Below are positions 33,667 to 41,380 of a stretch of DNA of 64,000 nt, piece after piece (the first letter of the stretch is position 1; each line of letters begins with the position of its first letter). This DNA is from Candidatus Saccharimonadota bacterium (lineage in GTDB: Bacteria > Patescibacteriota > Saccharimonadia > Saccharimonadales > UBA4665): the NCBI GenBank assembly GCA_020427985.1, contig JAGQNR010000001.1, forward strand, positions 153,784 through 217,783, given 5' to 3'. Both the position numbers and the translations under genes were made by a program. The notes under the pieces were generated by a model. That model was given only the letters and a program-made list of their open reading frames with translations. It was not told the origin of the DNA and made no database searches.

Positions 33667-34559
33667 GCGCCATCTCCATAATACTCAAGAAATTCGTCTT
33701 CTAGGGCAAGCTGCTGGGTAGAGATACCCGTGACGGGGTAGGTGCCTAGGGCAGCCAGGGCTTGGGCGAGCGATTTTTTGGGCTGAACAACCACTGTGGT
33801 GCCCTTGCGTGATATAAACTTGAAGTGCGTGTCTTTAGCCAACGTATCACCGTCTTGGCTATTGGAAAGGGTGACCCGAAAGGTGGTAAGTCTGAGGCTT
33901 TGGTCGGATTTAATAGCCTGTTCGTGAATAAGCCGTCCGTGCTTAATAATCCCCACTCGGTCGCACATACGCTGTGCCTCGGCGAGATTATGGCTACTAA
34001 CAAACACAGCAGTGCCGCGGGCCGATGCCTCGCGAATGGTGTCGTAAAACACTTCTTGCATAAGTGGATCAAGGCCGCTGGTTGGCTCGTCGAGTATCAG
34101 CACATCAGGTTGGTGCATGAGCGCCTGAATAATACCGATTTTTTGCCGGTTACCCTTACTCAGCTCGTCGATAGGCTTATCGGGCTCGGCCTGAAACCGT
34201 TCGATGAGTTCGGACAAATAGTCGTTTTTCACCTGGGATTGCAGTTTCATAAGATATGTGAACAGCTCGTTTCCGGTTACCTTGGGCCATAAGACAATTT
34301 CTCCAGAGAGGTAGCCAATGTGTTTTTTGACCTCTACGCTATCTTGCACCATGTCGAACCCCATTATTTTCGCGCTGCCCCTCGTTGGTTGAATAAAGTT
34401 CATAAGCAATCGTATGGCAGTAGATTTGCCAGCTCCATTCGCCCCCAAAAATCCATATACCTCACCTGGTTTTACAGTGAGTGTAAGTTTGTCGAGGGCA
34501 GGTGTTTTTGTGCCAGCGTAGGTTTTGGACAAAGAATGAATTGCAATCGAATTTGCCAT
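33663..34559 (-). CDS. ABC transporter ATP-binding protein
   Basis: 298 residues with Walker A GANGAGKST (39-47), signature LSKGNRQK (133-140), Walker B and D loop LILDEPTSGLDP (154-165) and a C-terminal extension of about 80 residues, as in ABC-2 exporters of the DrrA/CcmA type. Works with the permease gene that overlaps it. A TATACT lies seven bases before the ATG. Confidence 0.93.
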   Translation of the reverse strand: MANSIAIHSLSKTYAGTKTPALDKLTLTVKPGEVYGFLGANGAGKSTAIRLLMNFIQPTRGSAKIMGFDMVQDSVEVKKHIGYLSGEIVLWPKVTGNELFTYLMKLQSQVKNDYLSELIERFQAEPDKPIDELSKGNRQKIGIIQALMHQPDVLILDEPTSGLDPLMQEVFYDTIREASARGTAVFVSSHNLAEAQRMCDRVGIIKHGRLIHEQAIKSDQSLRLTTFRVTLSNSQDGDTLAKDTHFKFISRKGTTVVVQPKKSLAQALAALGTYPVTGISTQQLALEDEFLEYYGDGA

Positions 34560-34564
34560 AGTAG

Positions 34565-35068
34565 TTAGTATACTCCTGCCTTACCGGCACTAATTGTCTG
34601 ACGCAGCTTTTGCCAAAACTCATCAGGAAACAGACTTGCCCAGGCACTGTGAAGCGGTTGCGGCAGATGGTCTAAGTCAAACCATCCGCTGTCCTCAAAC
34701 ATAGCTGGTTCCATAATTTTTACTTCTCTGGGTTTGACCCTTACGGCAAAGGGAAGCGCCAGCCAGTGTGTTGCCAGGCCATCTGGATTGGTGCGAAATA
34801 TATCGTAGTAACCAAGTGGAGTCACTTGCAGTAAGGTGTGGACATTGTATTCCTCGGTAAGTTCACGGCGAAGGGCTTGTTCGACGCTCTCGCCAACTTT
34901 AAGCCCACCACCGCCACAGTCCCAGCGTCCGTGCTCATCACGCGTTTGAGAGCTGCGTTTTGCAAAAAACACTTTTCCCTGGTTGTTGTAGCAAACAAAC
35001 GACACCGATACGCCCACAAAGCTAATGCCTTTGTGGGCGCGGATAAGTTCTTCGGGCAGCTGATTCAT
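34565..35068 (-). CDS. NUDIX hydrolase
   Basis: 167 residues. NUDIX box reads GGLKVGE, then RRELTEEYNV, with the last Gly replaced by Asn. Substrate unknown. Its stop lies just upstream of the ABC gene start, but the ABC gene has its own promoter inside the tail of this gene. TATACT eight bases before ATG. Divergent from maf. Confidence 0.85.
   Translation of the reverse strand: MNQLPEELIRAHKGISFVGVSVSFVCYNNQGKVFFAKRSSQTRDEHGRWDCGGGGLKVGESVEQALRRELTEEYNVHTLLQVTPLGYYDIFRTNPDGLATHWLALPFAVRVKPREVKIMEPAMFEDSGWFDLDHLPQPLHSAWASLFPDEFWQKLRQTISAGKAGVY
34567..34572 (-). promoter_or_regulatory. -10 element, leaderless start of ABC ATPase gene
   Basis: TATACT on the minus strand, seven bases before the ATG; no Shine-Dalgarno site. 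Confidence 0.6.
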
Positions 35069-35076
35069 TAGCTCAT

Positions 35077-35082
35077 AGTATA
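35077..35082 (-). promoter_or_regulatory. -10 element of NUDIX gene
   Basis: TATACT on the minus strand, eight bases before ATG 35068; back to back with the maf -10 element. Confidence 0.55.
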
Positions 35083-35095
35083 CACTTCTTGGTGC

Positions 35096-35101
35096 TACAA
35101 T
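35096..35101 (+). promoter_or_regulatory. -10 element, leaderless start of maf
   Basis: TACAAT exactly six bases before the ATG at 35108. Confidence 0.6.
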
Positions 35102-35107
35102 GAGCTT

Positions 35108-35662
35108 ATGAAAAGCGAAGTTATATTGGCCAGCGGCTCACCGCGGCGCAAGGAACTGTTGCAGAAACTCGGTCTACAGTTTACTGTGGTGCCAAGCCAA
35201 TACGACGAGCAGCTCGACGATTCTCGTTCGTCCGAAGCAGTAGCTATTGAGCTAGGACTCGGAAAGACTATGGAAGTAGCCCAGCGTTTCCCCGAAGCAA
35301 TTGTTATAGGCGGTGACACCATCGTAACGATAGATGGTAAGCAACTCGGCAAGGCTGCCAACATTGACGAGGCAGTAGCAATGTGGCGCTTGCTTGCCGG
35401 CAGAGCCAATACCGTAACAACATCAGTCGTAGTAGTGTGTCTGGCGAAAAAATACGAGTTTGTAGTTGCCGACAACACGCTCGTATATATGAAGCCATTT
35501 GACGAAGATGCCATCATGGCGTATCTACAACAGGGCACCTACCTCGACAAAGCCGGTGCTTATGCGATACAGGACGTCCCGCACCTGATCGAGCGTATCG
35601 AGGGTGACCCCGAAACTGTCCTCGGCCTTCCCACAAGGTTGATTAGGTTGCCTACATATTGA
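35108..35662 (+). CDS. maf: Maf/YhdE nucleoside triphosphate pyrophosphatase
   Basis: 184 residues. Begins with the Maf loop ILASGSPRRKELLQKLG, followed by GGDTIV (catalytic Asp) and YLDKAGAYAIQD near the end. Maf hydrolyses dTTP, UTP and modified nucleotides and can block septation in other bacteria. Complete and normal in length. Confidence 0.94.
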   Translation: MKSEVILASGSPRRKELLQKLGLQFTVVPSQYDEQLDDSRSSEAVAIELGLGKTMEVAQRFPEAIVIGGDTIVTIDGKQLGKAANIDEAVAMWRLLAGRANTVTTSVVVVCLAKKYEFVVADNTLVYMKPFDEDAIMAYLQQGTYLDKAGAYAIQDVPHLIERIEGDPETVLGLPTRLIRLPTY

Positions 35663-35711
35663 CAAAATAACAAATTAATTATAAAATTATAATAAGCGAA
35701 TCATTCTCCGG

Positions 35712-35717
35712 TATTAT
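35712..35717 (+). promoter_or_regulatory. -10 element, leaderless start of TIGR02391 gene
   Basis: TATTAT seven bases before ATG 35725; no Shine-Dalgarno site. Confidence 0.5.
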
Positions 35718-35724
35718 TGACCAA

Positions 35725-36369
35725 ATGTTTACAGATATGAGTATCGAAAAACGCAATTTGGAAGTTTTGAACGCTGCTGCGAGCATGTTTGACCAGTGTC
35801 AGACAAAGAAGACAGCGCCAAACACGCCGCACGGACAGTTATTTACGTGTGGCAAATACGATAAACTTAAACGGCCGATAAATGATAGTGTTTTAGAGAA
35901 CCCAAAGGCAAGGGCGTTATTTGCTCAGAAGCTTGGCTGTAATGCCTGTGAGTTTGCTAAACCACAGCAAGCTGAAGATGAAAAGAGCCTTCTAAATCGC
36001 TCTTTGCACCCAAGAATATTTGAAGTCGGCAGTGAGTTGTATCTCGGTGAGTACTATTCACAGGCAGTTTTTGAAAGCTACAAGGCAGTCAAAGAACAGA
36101 TGCGAGGTATCACTGGCTTTGAAACAACAACCGAAGCGGTAGGCAAAGGCGGTTTATATTTTTTGGGTGCCGCATCTCCAAGTTTTGACCTGATGTACCA
36201 GCAAGGCGCAAAGTTTACACTTATGGCAATAGATAGCTTCCGTAACGAAGCCGGACACTCAATGCTAGATATACCAAAAAATACAACCGGAAAGCAGTTT
36301 GCATTTTCACGGCTCGTACTGGCTTCTGTCGGTATGGGTTTTCTTGATAACTCTGAAATTCGAGCTTAA
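35725..36369 (+). CDS. TIGR02391 (Ymh) family protein with CxxC motif
   Basis: 214 residues. The C-terminal half has LHPRIFEVGSELYLGEYYSQAVFESYKAVKEQ and DSFRNEAGH, the pattern of the TIGR02391 family (usual FRNP..H), which is often found near restriction or phage genes; biochemical role unknown. The N-terminal half has CGKYDKLKRP and GCNACEF, a possible metal-binding pair. Its stop overlaps the convergent rarA gene end by four bases. Confidence 0.7.
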   Translation: MFTDMSIEKRNLEVLNAAASMFDQCQTKKTAPNTPHGQLFTCGKYDKLKRPINDSVLENPKARALFAQKLGCNACEFAKPQQAEDEKSLLNRSLHPRIFEVGSELYLGEYYSQAVFESYKAVKEQMRGITGFETTTEAVGKGGLYFLGAASPSFDLMYQQGAKFTLMAIDSFRNEAGHSMLDIPKNTTGKQFAFSRLVLASVGMGFLDNSEIRA

Positions 36370-37547
36370 CCTTGGTTATTGCTTTGAACTTCTGAGGGAA
36401 GGAAGCCGTCGGGGTGAATGAAGCCCGCCGTCCATTTGGTGCCTTTACTATAACCCAGGTCCTTCATTAGTTTGGTAGGTGCATTGCGCAAGTGGAGTGG
36501 CACGGGTGCGTCAGGATGCTCACGTGCCAATTGTTTGGCATGGTTCATAGCGTCGGTGACGGCGCGGGATTTTGGTGCCTTGGCTAGCACGGTTGCACAA
36601 TGGTAGAGGTTGTATTCACACTCAGGCAAACCAATGCGTTCAACAGCAAGAAATGTAGACACGGCAATATTGACCGCGGCGGGTGCCGCCATGCCAATGT
36701 CTTCGCTCGCAAAAATCACCATTCGTCGTACAATGAATTTGGGGTCTTCGCCGGCTTGGAGCATGCGCGCCAGCCAATAGAGGGCGGCACCATCGTCACT
36801 CCCTCGCATACTTTTTATAAAGGCACTGATTATATTGTAGTGCTGCTCACCGGCTTTGTCGTAGCCAGGTAAACGGGTTTGAGCAGCAGTTTCGACAATT
36901 TTGTGGGTAATAGGCTTACCAAGCGCTAGTTTTTGAGCCAGCTCTAGGTTGCCCAGGGCCACGCGAGCATCGCCGCCACTAAGGTCGGCCAAAAGTTCGA
37001 CAGAGGCTTTGGGCAGGTCGCGGGTATTTAACTTCATTTTTTTGGCCGCTCTCTGTAAAATAGCAATTATTTCACTTCGTTCCAGTTTTTCGAGTACTAA
37101 AACACGCGATCGACTAAGCAACGGATTAATGATTTCGAAGCTGGGGTTTTCAGTGGTGGCACCGATAAGAATAATAGTACCGGCCTCAACATGTGGCAAA
37201 AACGCATCTTGTTGAGCTTTGTTAAAACGGTGGATTTCGTCGACAAATAGTATGGTACGCATGCCGAGCCGCTGGTTTTGCTCGGCATGAGCGATGACTT
37301 TGGTAACATCGGCTTTGCCACTAGTGACAGCGCTGAGTTCGACAAATTCGGCACCGGTTTCGCGGGCGATAATACGTGCCAGTGTGGTCTTGCCAGTGCC
37401 CGGTGGCCCCCACAGTATGAGGCTGGTTGGCTCGCGGCTGTCGATGATTTTACGAATAATCTTGTGGGCGCCCACAAGATGTGTCTGCCCAACAACTTCG
37501 TCGAGCGACTCAGGCCTCATTCTCTCTGCAAGCGGTCGTGCGTCCAT
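36366..37547 (-). CDS. rarA: replication-associated recombination protein A (RarA/MgsA)
   Basis: 393-residue AAA+ ATPase. Starts RPESLDEVVGQTHLVG, Walker A GPPGTGKTT (about 47-55), Walker B FVDEIHRFNK, sensor GATTENPSFE, then the C-terminal tetramerisation region (MRGSDDGAALYWLARML, LRNAPTKLMKDLGY). Acts at stalled replication forks with SSB and RecA. TATACT seven bases before ATG. Confidence 0.95.
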   Translation of the reverse strand: MDARPLAERMRPESLDEVVGQTHLVGAHKIIRKIIDSREPTSLILWGPPGTGKTTLARIIARETGAEFVELSAVTSGKADVTKVIAHAEQNQRLGMRTILFVDEIHRFNKAQQDAFLPHVEAGTIILIGATTENPSFEIINPLLSRSRVLVLEKLERSEIIAILQRAAKKMKLNTRDLPKASVELLADLSGGDARVALGNLELAQKLALGKPITHKIVETAAQTRLPGYDKAGEQHYNIISAFIKSMRGSDDGAALYWLARMLQAGEDPKFIVRRMVIFASEDIGMAAPAAVNIAVSTFLAVERIGLPECEYNLYHCATVLAKAPKSRAVTDAMNHAKQLAREHPDAPVPLHLRNAPTKLMKDLGYSKGTKWTAGFIHPDGFLPSEVQSNNQG

Positions 37548-37554
37548 AGTAGGC

Positions 37555-37560
37555 AGTATA
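37555..37560 (-). promoter_or_regulatory. -10 element, leaderless start of rarA
   Basis: TATACT seven bases before the rarA ATG. The -35 region falls inside a tandem repeat (37568-37614). Confidence 0.6.
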
Positions 37561-37567
37561 CTGCCTT

Positions 37568-37614
37568 AAGAGTTAAGAGTTAAGAGTTAAGAGTTAAGAG
37601 TTAAGAGTTAAGAG
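37568..37614. repeat. 7-base tandem repeat, 6.7 copies
   Basis: AAGAGTT repeated six times plus AAGAG. It lies eight bases upstream of the rarA -10 element and in the spacer to the divergent gene at 37673. Copy number can change by slippage and would move or alter the -35 region. Confidence 0.95.
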
Positions 37615-37672
37615 CGCTTACATAATTGGAAGGGCTTGGGTAGAGTAGGGTCATTATCTAAGGGAATGCGCT

Positions 37673-38245
37673 ATGCAACAAGCGAGATTTGGCCTTAGCC
37701 AAAACGATTTGGCAGGTGGCGGAGTTGAGGTGTATCAGTTTGCTCCCTATGTCAGCTATTGTTCTGCTCCTGCGCCAGGAAATGTACGGTGTGCAATGGA
37801 ACTTGTTGCATCGCGTACAGTTACACAAACTGCTCTTTCAATTTTGCGAGAACCAACTCCTGACGTAGGAGTTCGCTTACGTTTTGTGGCCGGCATCAAG
37901 CACGATAATGATGCTGACAAGATTATAAGTCGTGAAGGGGCAATACTTCATACGGTTGTGCGCCAGCCAGGAGCGAGGCATCCATTTATGCTCTACACAC
38001 GGGACTACGAGCAGGGCGGGTTTGGCCATGCGTCTGACTCTATTAAGCTCGAACCACAGCTAAAGAAAGATGTCATTGAAAAACTTAGAGCTAACCATAC
38101 GCTATATGATTCTTTGCTGTTGCAGACAAACGCGGTTGCGCTTCTGGCTGGCAGTAGGGCAGAGATAGCTCGTCTAAAAGCCGAATCCGATCGCAAACGG
38201 ACAGTCTTTACACTTGGAAAATTCTCTTTGGTAAGGCAGGTTTAG
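37673..38245 (+). CDS. hypothetical protein, 190 residues
   Basis: Soluble protein with a mixed N-terminal part (GVEVYQFAPYVSYCSAPAPG, a central RLRFVAGIKHDNDADKI) and a helical C-terminus (LLLQTNAVALLAGSRAEIARLKAES). AAGGGA site before ATG. No domain recognised. Divergent from rarA across the tandem repeat. The frame and start signals look genuine. Confidence 0.55.
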   Translation: MQQARFGLSQNDLAGGGVEVYQFAPYVSYCSAPAPGNVRCAMELVASRTVTQTALSILREPTPDVGVRLRFVAGIKHDNDADKIISREGAILHTVVRQPGARHPFMLYTRDYEQGGFGHASDSIKLEPQLKKDVIEKLRANHTLYDSLLLQTNAVALLAGSRAEIARLKAESDRKRTVFTLGKFSLVRQV

Positions 38246-38276
38246 CCGTGTCACACAAAATTTAATTTTCCACTGC

Positions 38277-38417
38277 ATGACACAGGTATCGCGTTTGGTA
38301 CTATACTTGAATCATATAATTAATGACGGCGATATTGACCTAGACGATATGTTAGCACTATTATCCTCTGCGGTGTTGCCAAGCCTGCCAACTCCACCCG
38401 GCGAAGAATCAACCTAA
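38277..38417 (+). CDS. possible 46-residue ORF
   Basis: Reads MTQVSRLVLYLNHIIN then an acidic part (DGDIDLDDMLALL) and a Pro-rich end. No Shine-Dalgarno site. A terminator 37 bases after the stop is compatible with a transcript. Weak support. Confidence 0.3.
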   Translation: MTQVSRLVLYLNHIINDGDIDLDDMLALLSSAVLPSLPTPPGEEST

Positions 38418-38453
38418 ATGCAAAACCATAGTAATCACTAAGCTTGCAAGTAA

Positions 38454-38485
38454 AATAACGGCTACAAAATATAGCCGTTATTCTT
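38454..38485. terminator. bidirectional terminator
   Basis: AATAACGGCTA / TAGCCGTTATT stem with T-rich flanks on both strands; would end the LysM gene on the minus strand and the small ORF on the plus. Confidence 0.75.
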
Positions 38486-38520
38486 GACTCATACCTTTTA
38501 ACACTTAACTCTAATTTGCC

Positions 38521-39189
38521 TTACCACCAATGATTGGCTTGCCAGAAGGCGTAGGCACCTTCCCAGCTGCCATAGCGGCGCTGAGCGTAGGCATCGAAGT
38601 AAGCGTCTTGGCAGGCATAGTCTGCGCCACACTGCGAACGTAGTACACCGTTACAGTCCTGACCAATGCCGTAGCAACCCGCTGGATTGGTAGCAGTTGG
38701 GTTGTTACCACTCTCGCGGCTATATATGTATGCTTTGGCCGCATTGGCGCTCACTGGGTAGCTGGTTGCAGTGGGTGCAGCAGCACGATAACTCGTCGTC
38801 CGAGCAGGTGCGCTGTAGCTGCTGGTAACTGGCGCCGCAACCACAACGGGCTGTGGGAGCGGACGGTCCGCAAGCTGCTCGTCGACAGTTGGCACACGGA
38901 GTTGTTGGCCCGGATTGATGACGTCTGGGTTCTGAATTGACTCGTTGGCATTGTACAAACGTACCCAGGTAGACTGGTACTTTTCTGCAATGCTGCTGAG
39001 GCTATCGCCTTCGGTCACCGTCACCATGATTGGCTTGGGTGCTTCAGGCTTTTTAACTTCTTCTGCTTTGGTTTCGGTTGCCTGGGCAACTTTGGTTTCT
39101 TTTGTTGGGGCAGCCTGAGCTGCGATAGGCGAAACGAGTGTCGTGACCACGACAGCAGCGCTCACCATGAGTAATGCGGTAATACGCAT
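38521..39189 (-). CDS. secreted LysM protein with transglycosylase-like end
   Basis: 222 residues. Signal peptide (MRITALLMVSAAVVVTTLVSPIAAQA), Lys/Glu/Pro-rich stretch, LysM domain (VTEGDSLSSIAEKYQ ... VINPGQQLRVP) for peptidoglycan binding, a Ser/Thr/Pro linker, and a C-terminal module AKAYIYSRESGNNPTATNPAG ... YGSWEGAYAFWQANHWW. The Glu in SRESGNNP is placed like the catalytic Glu of lysozyme-like transglycosylases, with the same ending as Rpf/phage-type enzymes. Likely cell-wall remodelling. GGGAGG site. Confidence 0.88.
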   Translation of the reverse strand: MRITALLMVSAAVVVTTLVSPIAAQAAPTKETKVAQATETKAEEVKKPEAPKPIMVTVTEGDSLSSIAEKYQSTWVRLYNANESIQNPDVINPGQQLRVPTVDEQLADRPLPQPVVVAAPVTSSYSAPARTTSYRAAAPTATSYPVSANAAKAYIYSRESGNNPTATNPAGCYGIGQDCNGVLRSQCGADYACQDAYFDAYAQRRYGSWEGAYAFWQANHWW

Positions 39190-39450
39190 AAATTGTATCC
39201 TCCCACGACCTGCCTGTTGTACTTCTAGAGCGTTTAATTAGTATGTAAAAACAAATTAAGTGCTAGTTAAGTGCTTTTCGTTGCCTAGACAAACAAAGTC
39301 GTATGTGTCAAAACTCCACTAAAAGTTTTAAACACGCAAGCTCAAGGCTACTAAACCCTGTAGATAGTGTCAACCATAAAGCCATAAACGCTATATGTAG
39401 CTATACTGTTTGCCCAGTGGTCAAAAAAAGTGCTATAAAATATACAACGT

Positions 39451-40437
39451 TTAATGTTTTGCGATACGGATTTTGCGGTCTGTTTCGTCTTCTATTTCGT
39501 GACCAAGAATTTCCTCGAGCAAGTCTTCAATCGTCACAATGCCTACAATTTCATCATCTTTCTCGACCGGCATTAAGTGGGTCTTGGCGGCGATAAACTT
39601 GCGAAACATAGTGTCTAGGGCTGTCATACTGCCAACAGCTTGAGTAGGGTGAAGCTGTAGCTCGTCGACGCGGGGTGGTGACTCGTCAAAGTCAATATCG
39701 AGCAGCTCTTTGACTAAAAGTACCCCAAAACAAATCGTCTTGGTACGGTTAAATACCGGTATACGGCTGCGGCCTGAAGCCTTGATTTCGTCGATTCGTT
39801 TCGCATTTATAACATCGCCGGGGAGCAGCCAATACACATGGCTAATAGGAGTCATAATAGTGCCAAGGCGTTTTTCGCTCAGCTGCAGTGCGCCCTTAAT
39901 GATTTCCACTTCGTCTTCGTCGAGTTCGCTATTTTTGGCGTTGGTATGCTCGGCAATAAGGAGCCCAAGTTCGTGTCTCGTGTGCAGTTCAGTTCGGTTG
40001 CGACCAAACAGCTTGTCTAGCATGGCCTGAATAGGTCGTGAAATAGGGTAGGTTATAAATATCATAGTTTTAAGTAGCCAAGCCAGACGACCGCAAATCG
40101 GAATAGCATTGCGGGCAAACAGCGCCTGGGGCATAATTTCGGCAAAAATCGTGAGGGCAAGAGTGCTAATAACCACCGCCCACAGCCCACTTAAGTGCGC
40201 GTCAATGACCAGTGGGGTAAGCGAAGCTGCGGCCACGTTGGTAAGAAGAATGGCAGCAAGGGTCAAATGGGCATTACGGCGTAGTGGCACCAGACGCTTG
40301 GCATAAACGTTGCCTAGCTTGGCTTTGCGCCGCAAGTCGGACATATTTATCGACATAAAGGCAACATTGAGCCCCGAACAAACGGCGGCAATTCCTACCA
40401 ATGCAACAATTTCTAGAAGAAGTGTAATTTGTTCCAC
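39451..40437 (-). CDS. CNNM (DUF21) - CBS domain membrane protein
   Basis: 328 residues: about four membrane helices of the CNNM/DUF21 domain (SGLNVAFMSINMSDLRRKA ... IFAEIMPQALFARN), then a CBS pair (about 190-310; MTPISHVYWL ... EIVGIVTIEDLLEEILG) and a short end. The family (CorC, YfjD, HlyC-like) works in Mg2+ or Co2+ homeostasis. The GTG at 40437 is chosen as it gives the normal N-terminus and follows a TATACT by 10 bases; the frame stays open 336 bases further but that would run into the divergent gene. Confidence 0.88.
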   Translation of the reverse strand: MEQITLLLEIVALVGIAAVCSGLNVAFMSINMSDLRRKAKLGNVYAKRLVPLRRNAHLTLAAILLTNVAAASLTPLVIDAHLSGLWAVVISTLALTIFAEIMPQALFARNAIPICGRLAWLLKTMIFITYPISRPIQAMLDKLFGRNRTELHTRHELGLLIAEHTNAKNSELDEDEVEIIKGALQLSEKRLGTIMTPISHVYWLLPGDVINAKRIDEIKASGRSRIPVFNRTKTICFGVLLVKELLDIDFDESPPRVDELQLHPTQAVGSMTALDTMFRKFIAAKTHLMPVEKDDEIVGIVTIEDLLEEILGHEIEDETDRKIRIAKH

Positions 40438-40447
40438 GTTTGGCAAA

Positions 40448-40453
40448 AGTATA
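40448..40453 (-). promoter_or_regulatory. -10 element of CNNM-CBS gene
   Basis: TATACT on the minus strand, 10 bases before the GTG start. Confidence 0.5.
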
Positions 40454-40507
40454 GCGTAAACGGGGGAGAAGCACAAGCAAAACATTGACTTTAAACAACC
40501 AAAGTGA

Positions 40508-40513
40508 TATAAT
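40508..40513 (+). promoter_or_regulatory. -10 element, leaderless start of gene at 40520
   Basis: Consensus TATAAT exactly six bases before the ATG; no Shine-Dalgarno site. Confidence 0.65.
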
Positions 40514-40519
40514 GTAAAA

Positions 40520-41170
40520 ATGATTAAGCGCTCGCTTTCGTCAATTGAGGCATGGCAACGTCGGCATGAGGACAGAAAATACCCTCCAGCTGCAACCGGC
40601 GAGGTGTTTCTAGAAGAGTGGAAAAAGGCAAATGCGTTTGCCCACCGCAACCCGGCAAATTTTCTAAAAGAGCAGGCTGCCTTTCCTGGCGAGGTTGAAA
40701 AAATTAGAGAAAAATATATTGGTGCACGTATTGTAGTCATTGTTGCACCCGAACTAAGAGGCCAGGAGCGCAAAGATACCCTGTTTCAAACTGGTCGCTA
40801 TACCCGGGTGTGTGGCAAATTAGGGTTACTGCGTGAAACGGCATATCCTTTGTTTGGTGACTATGATGATATGGTGATACCGAAAGCCGATGTTGGCAAA
40901 ATCCAACACTGGAACACCACAGTTGAACGCACCGATAATACTGGCTGGATTTTAAGAAAGACACCGTATGCAAGTGGCGTGATTGAAGGGCTGAGTGTAT
41001 GGCGGAATACCATGCTGATAAGTGATGCAGCTACCTCACGGGGCTATATTTTGCCAGTACTTCGTGGCGGGTGCGAGCCAGATGCCACTCAAACACCAGC
41101 AATCCGTATATCTGAGCTTACATTACCACCTCACCAGCTGTACCTAAGTGATTATCTTGCCGAGCTCTAA
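40520..41170 (+). CDS. hypothetical protein, 216 residues
   Basis: Soluble, charged protein without a recognised domain. A helical N-terminus (SSIEAWQRRHEDRKYPP ... FLEEWKKANAFAHR) is followed by strands with IVVIVAPELRG and a C-terminal part GGCEPDATQTPAIRISELTLPP. Divergent from the CNNM gene. The consensus -10 at leaderless spacing supports the start. Confidence 0.55.
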   Translation: MIKRSLSSIEAWQRRHEDRKYPPAATGEVFLEEWKKANAFAHRNPANFLKEQAAFPGEVEKIREKYIGARIVVIVAPELRGQERKDTLFQTGRYTRVCGKLGLLRETAYPLFGDYDDMVIPKADVGKIQHWNTTVERTDNTGWILRKTPYASGVIEGLSVWRNTMLISDAATSRGYILPVLRGGCEPDATQTPAIRISELTLPPHQLYLSDYLAEL

Positions 41171-41232
41171 CCAAGAGTCGACGTCACAGCCCCCGTTAGC
41201 CTAAGAGCAGGTACTGTTGATTGCTAAGGACA

Positions 41233-41280
41233 GACTATGCGGACTGTAGGAAGACTCCGAAAACATAGTCAAACAAGTTA
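41233..41280 (+). promoter_or_regulatory. inverted repeat upstream of typA
   Basis: GACTATG and CATAGTC arms with a near-complementary inner pair (GGACT / GACTCC), making a long imperfect hairpin about 50 bases before the typA -10. Role unknown. Confidence 0.3.
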
Positions 41281-41327
41281 TATGAGTAAAACACAAATAC
41301 ATACTATCGTAGTTATGTGGCATATGA

Positions 41328-41333
41328 TATACT
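41328..41333 (+). promoter_or_regulatory. -10 element of typA
   Basis: TATACT 47 bases before the typA ATG. Unlike most genes here, typA has a real leader, though without a Shine-Dalgarno site. Confidence 0.5.
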
Positions 41334-41347
41334 TATAAACGAAGGAA

Positions 41348-41371
41348 AAGCGCACGACTACCGGCGCTTTA
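41348..41371 (+). promoter_or_regulatory. hairpin in typA leader
   Basis: AAAGCGC / GCGCTTT stem followed by ATTTTA, ending about 10 bases before the ATG. It could attenuate transcription or guide ribosome entry. Confidence 0.4.
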
Positions 41372-41380
41372 TTTTATGCT

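Noticed and set aside
37568-37614. Tandem repeat as a CRISPR array
   Set aside because: Seven-base units without spacers are a simple sequence repeat, not CRISPR. No array or cas gene is present.
39451-40773. N-terminal extension of the CNNM-CBS protein by about 112 residues
   Set aside because: The extension reads through the divergent gene and its promoter; the GTG at 40437 gives the family start.
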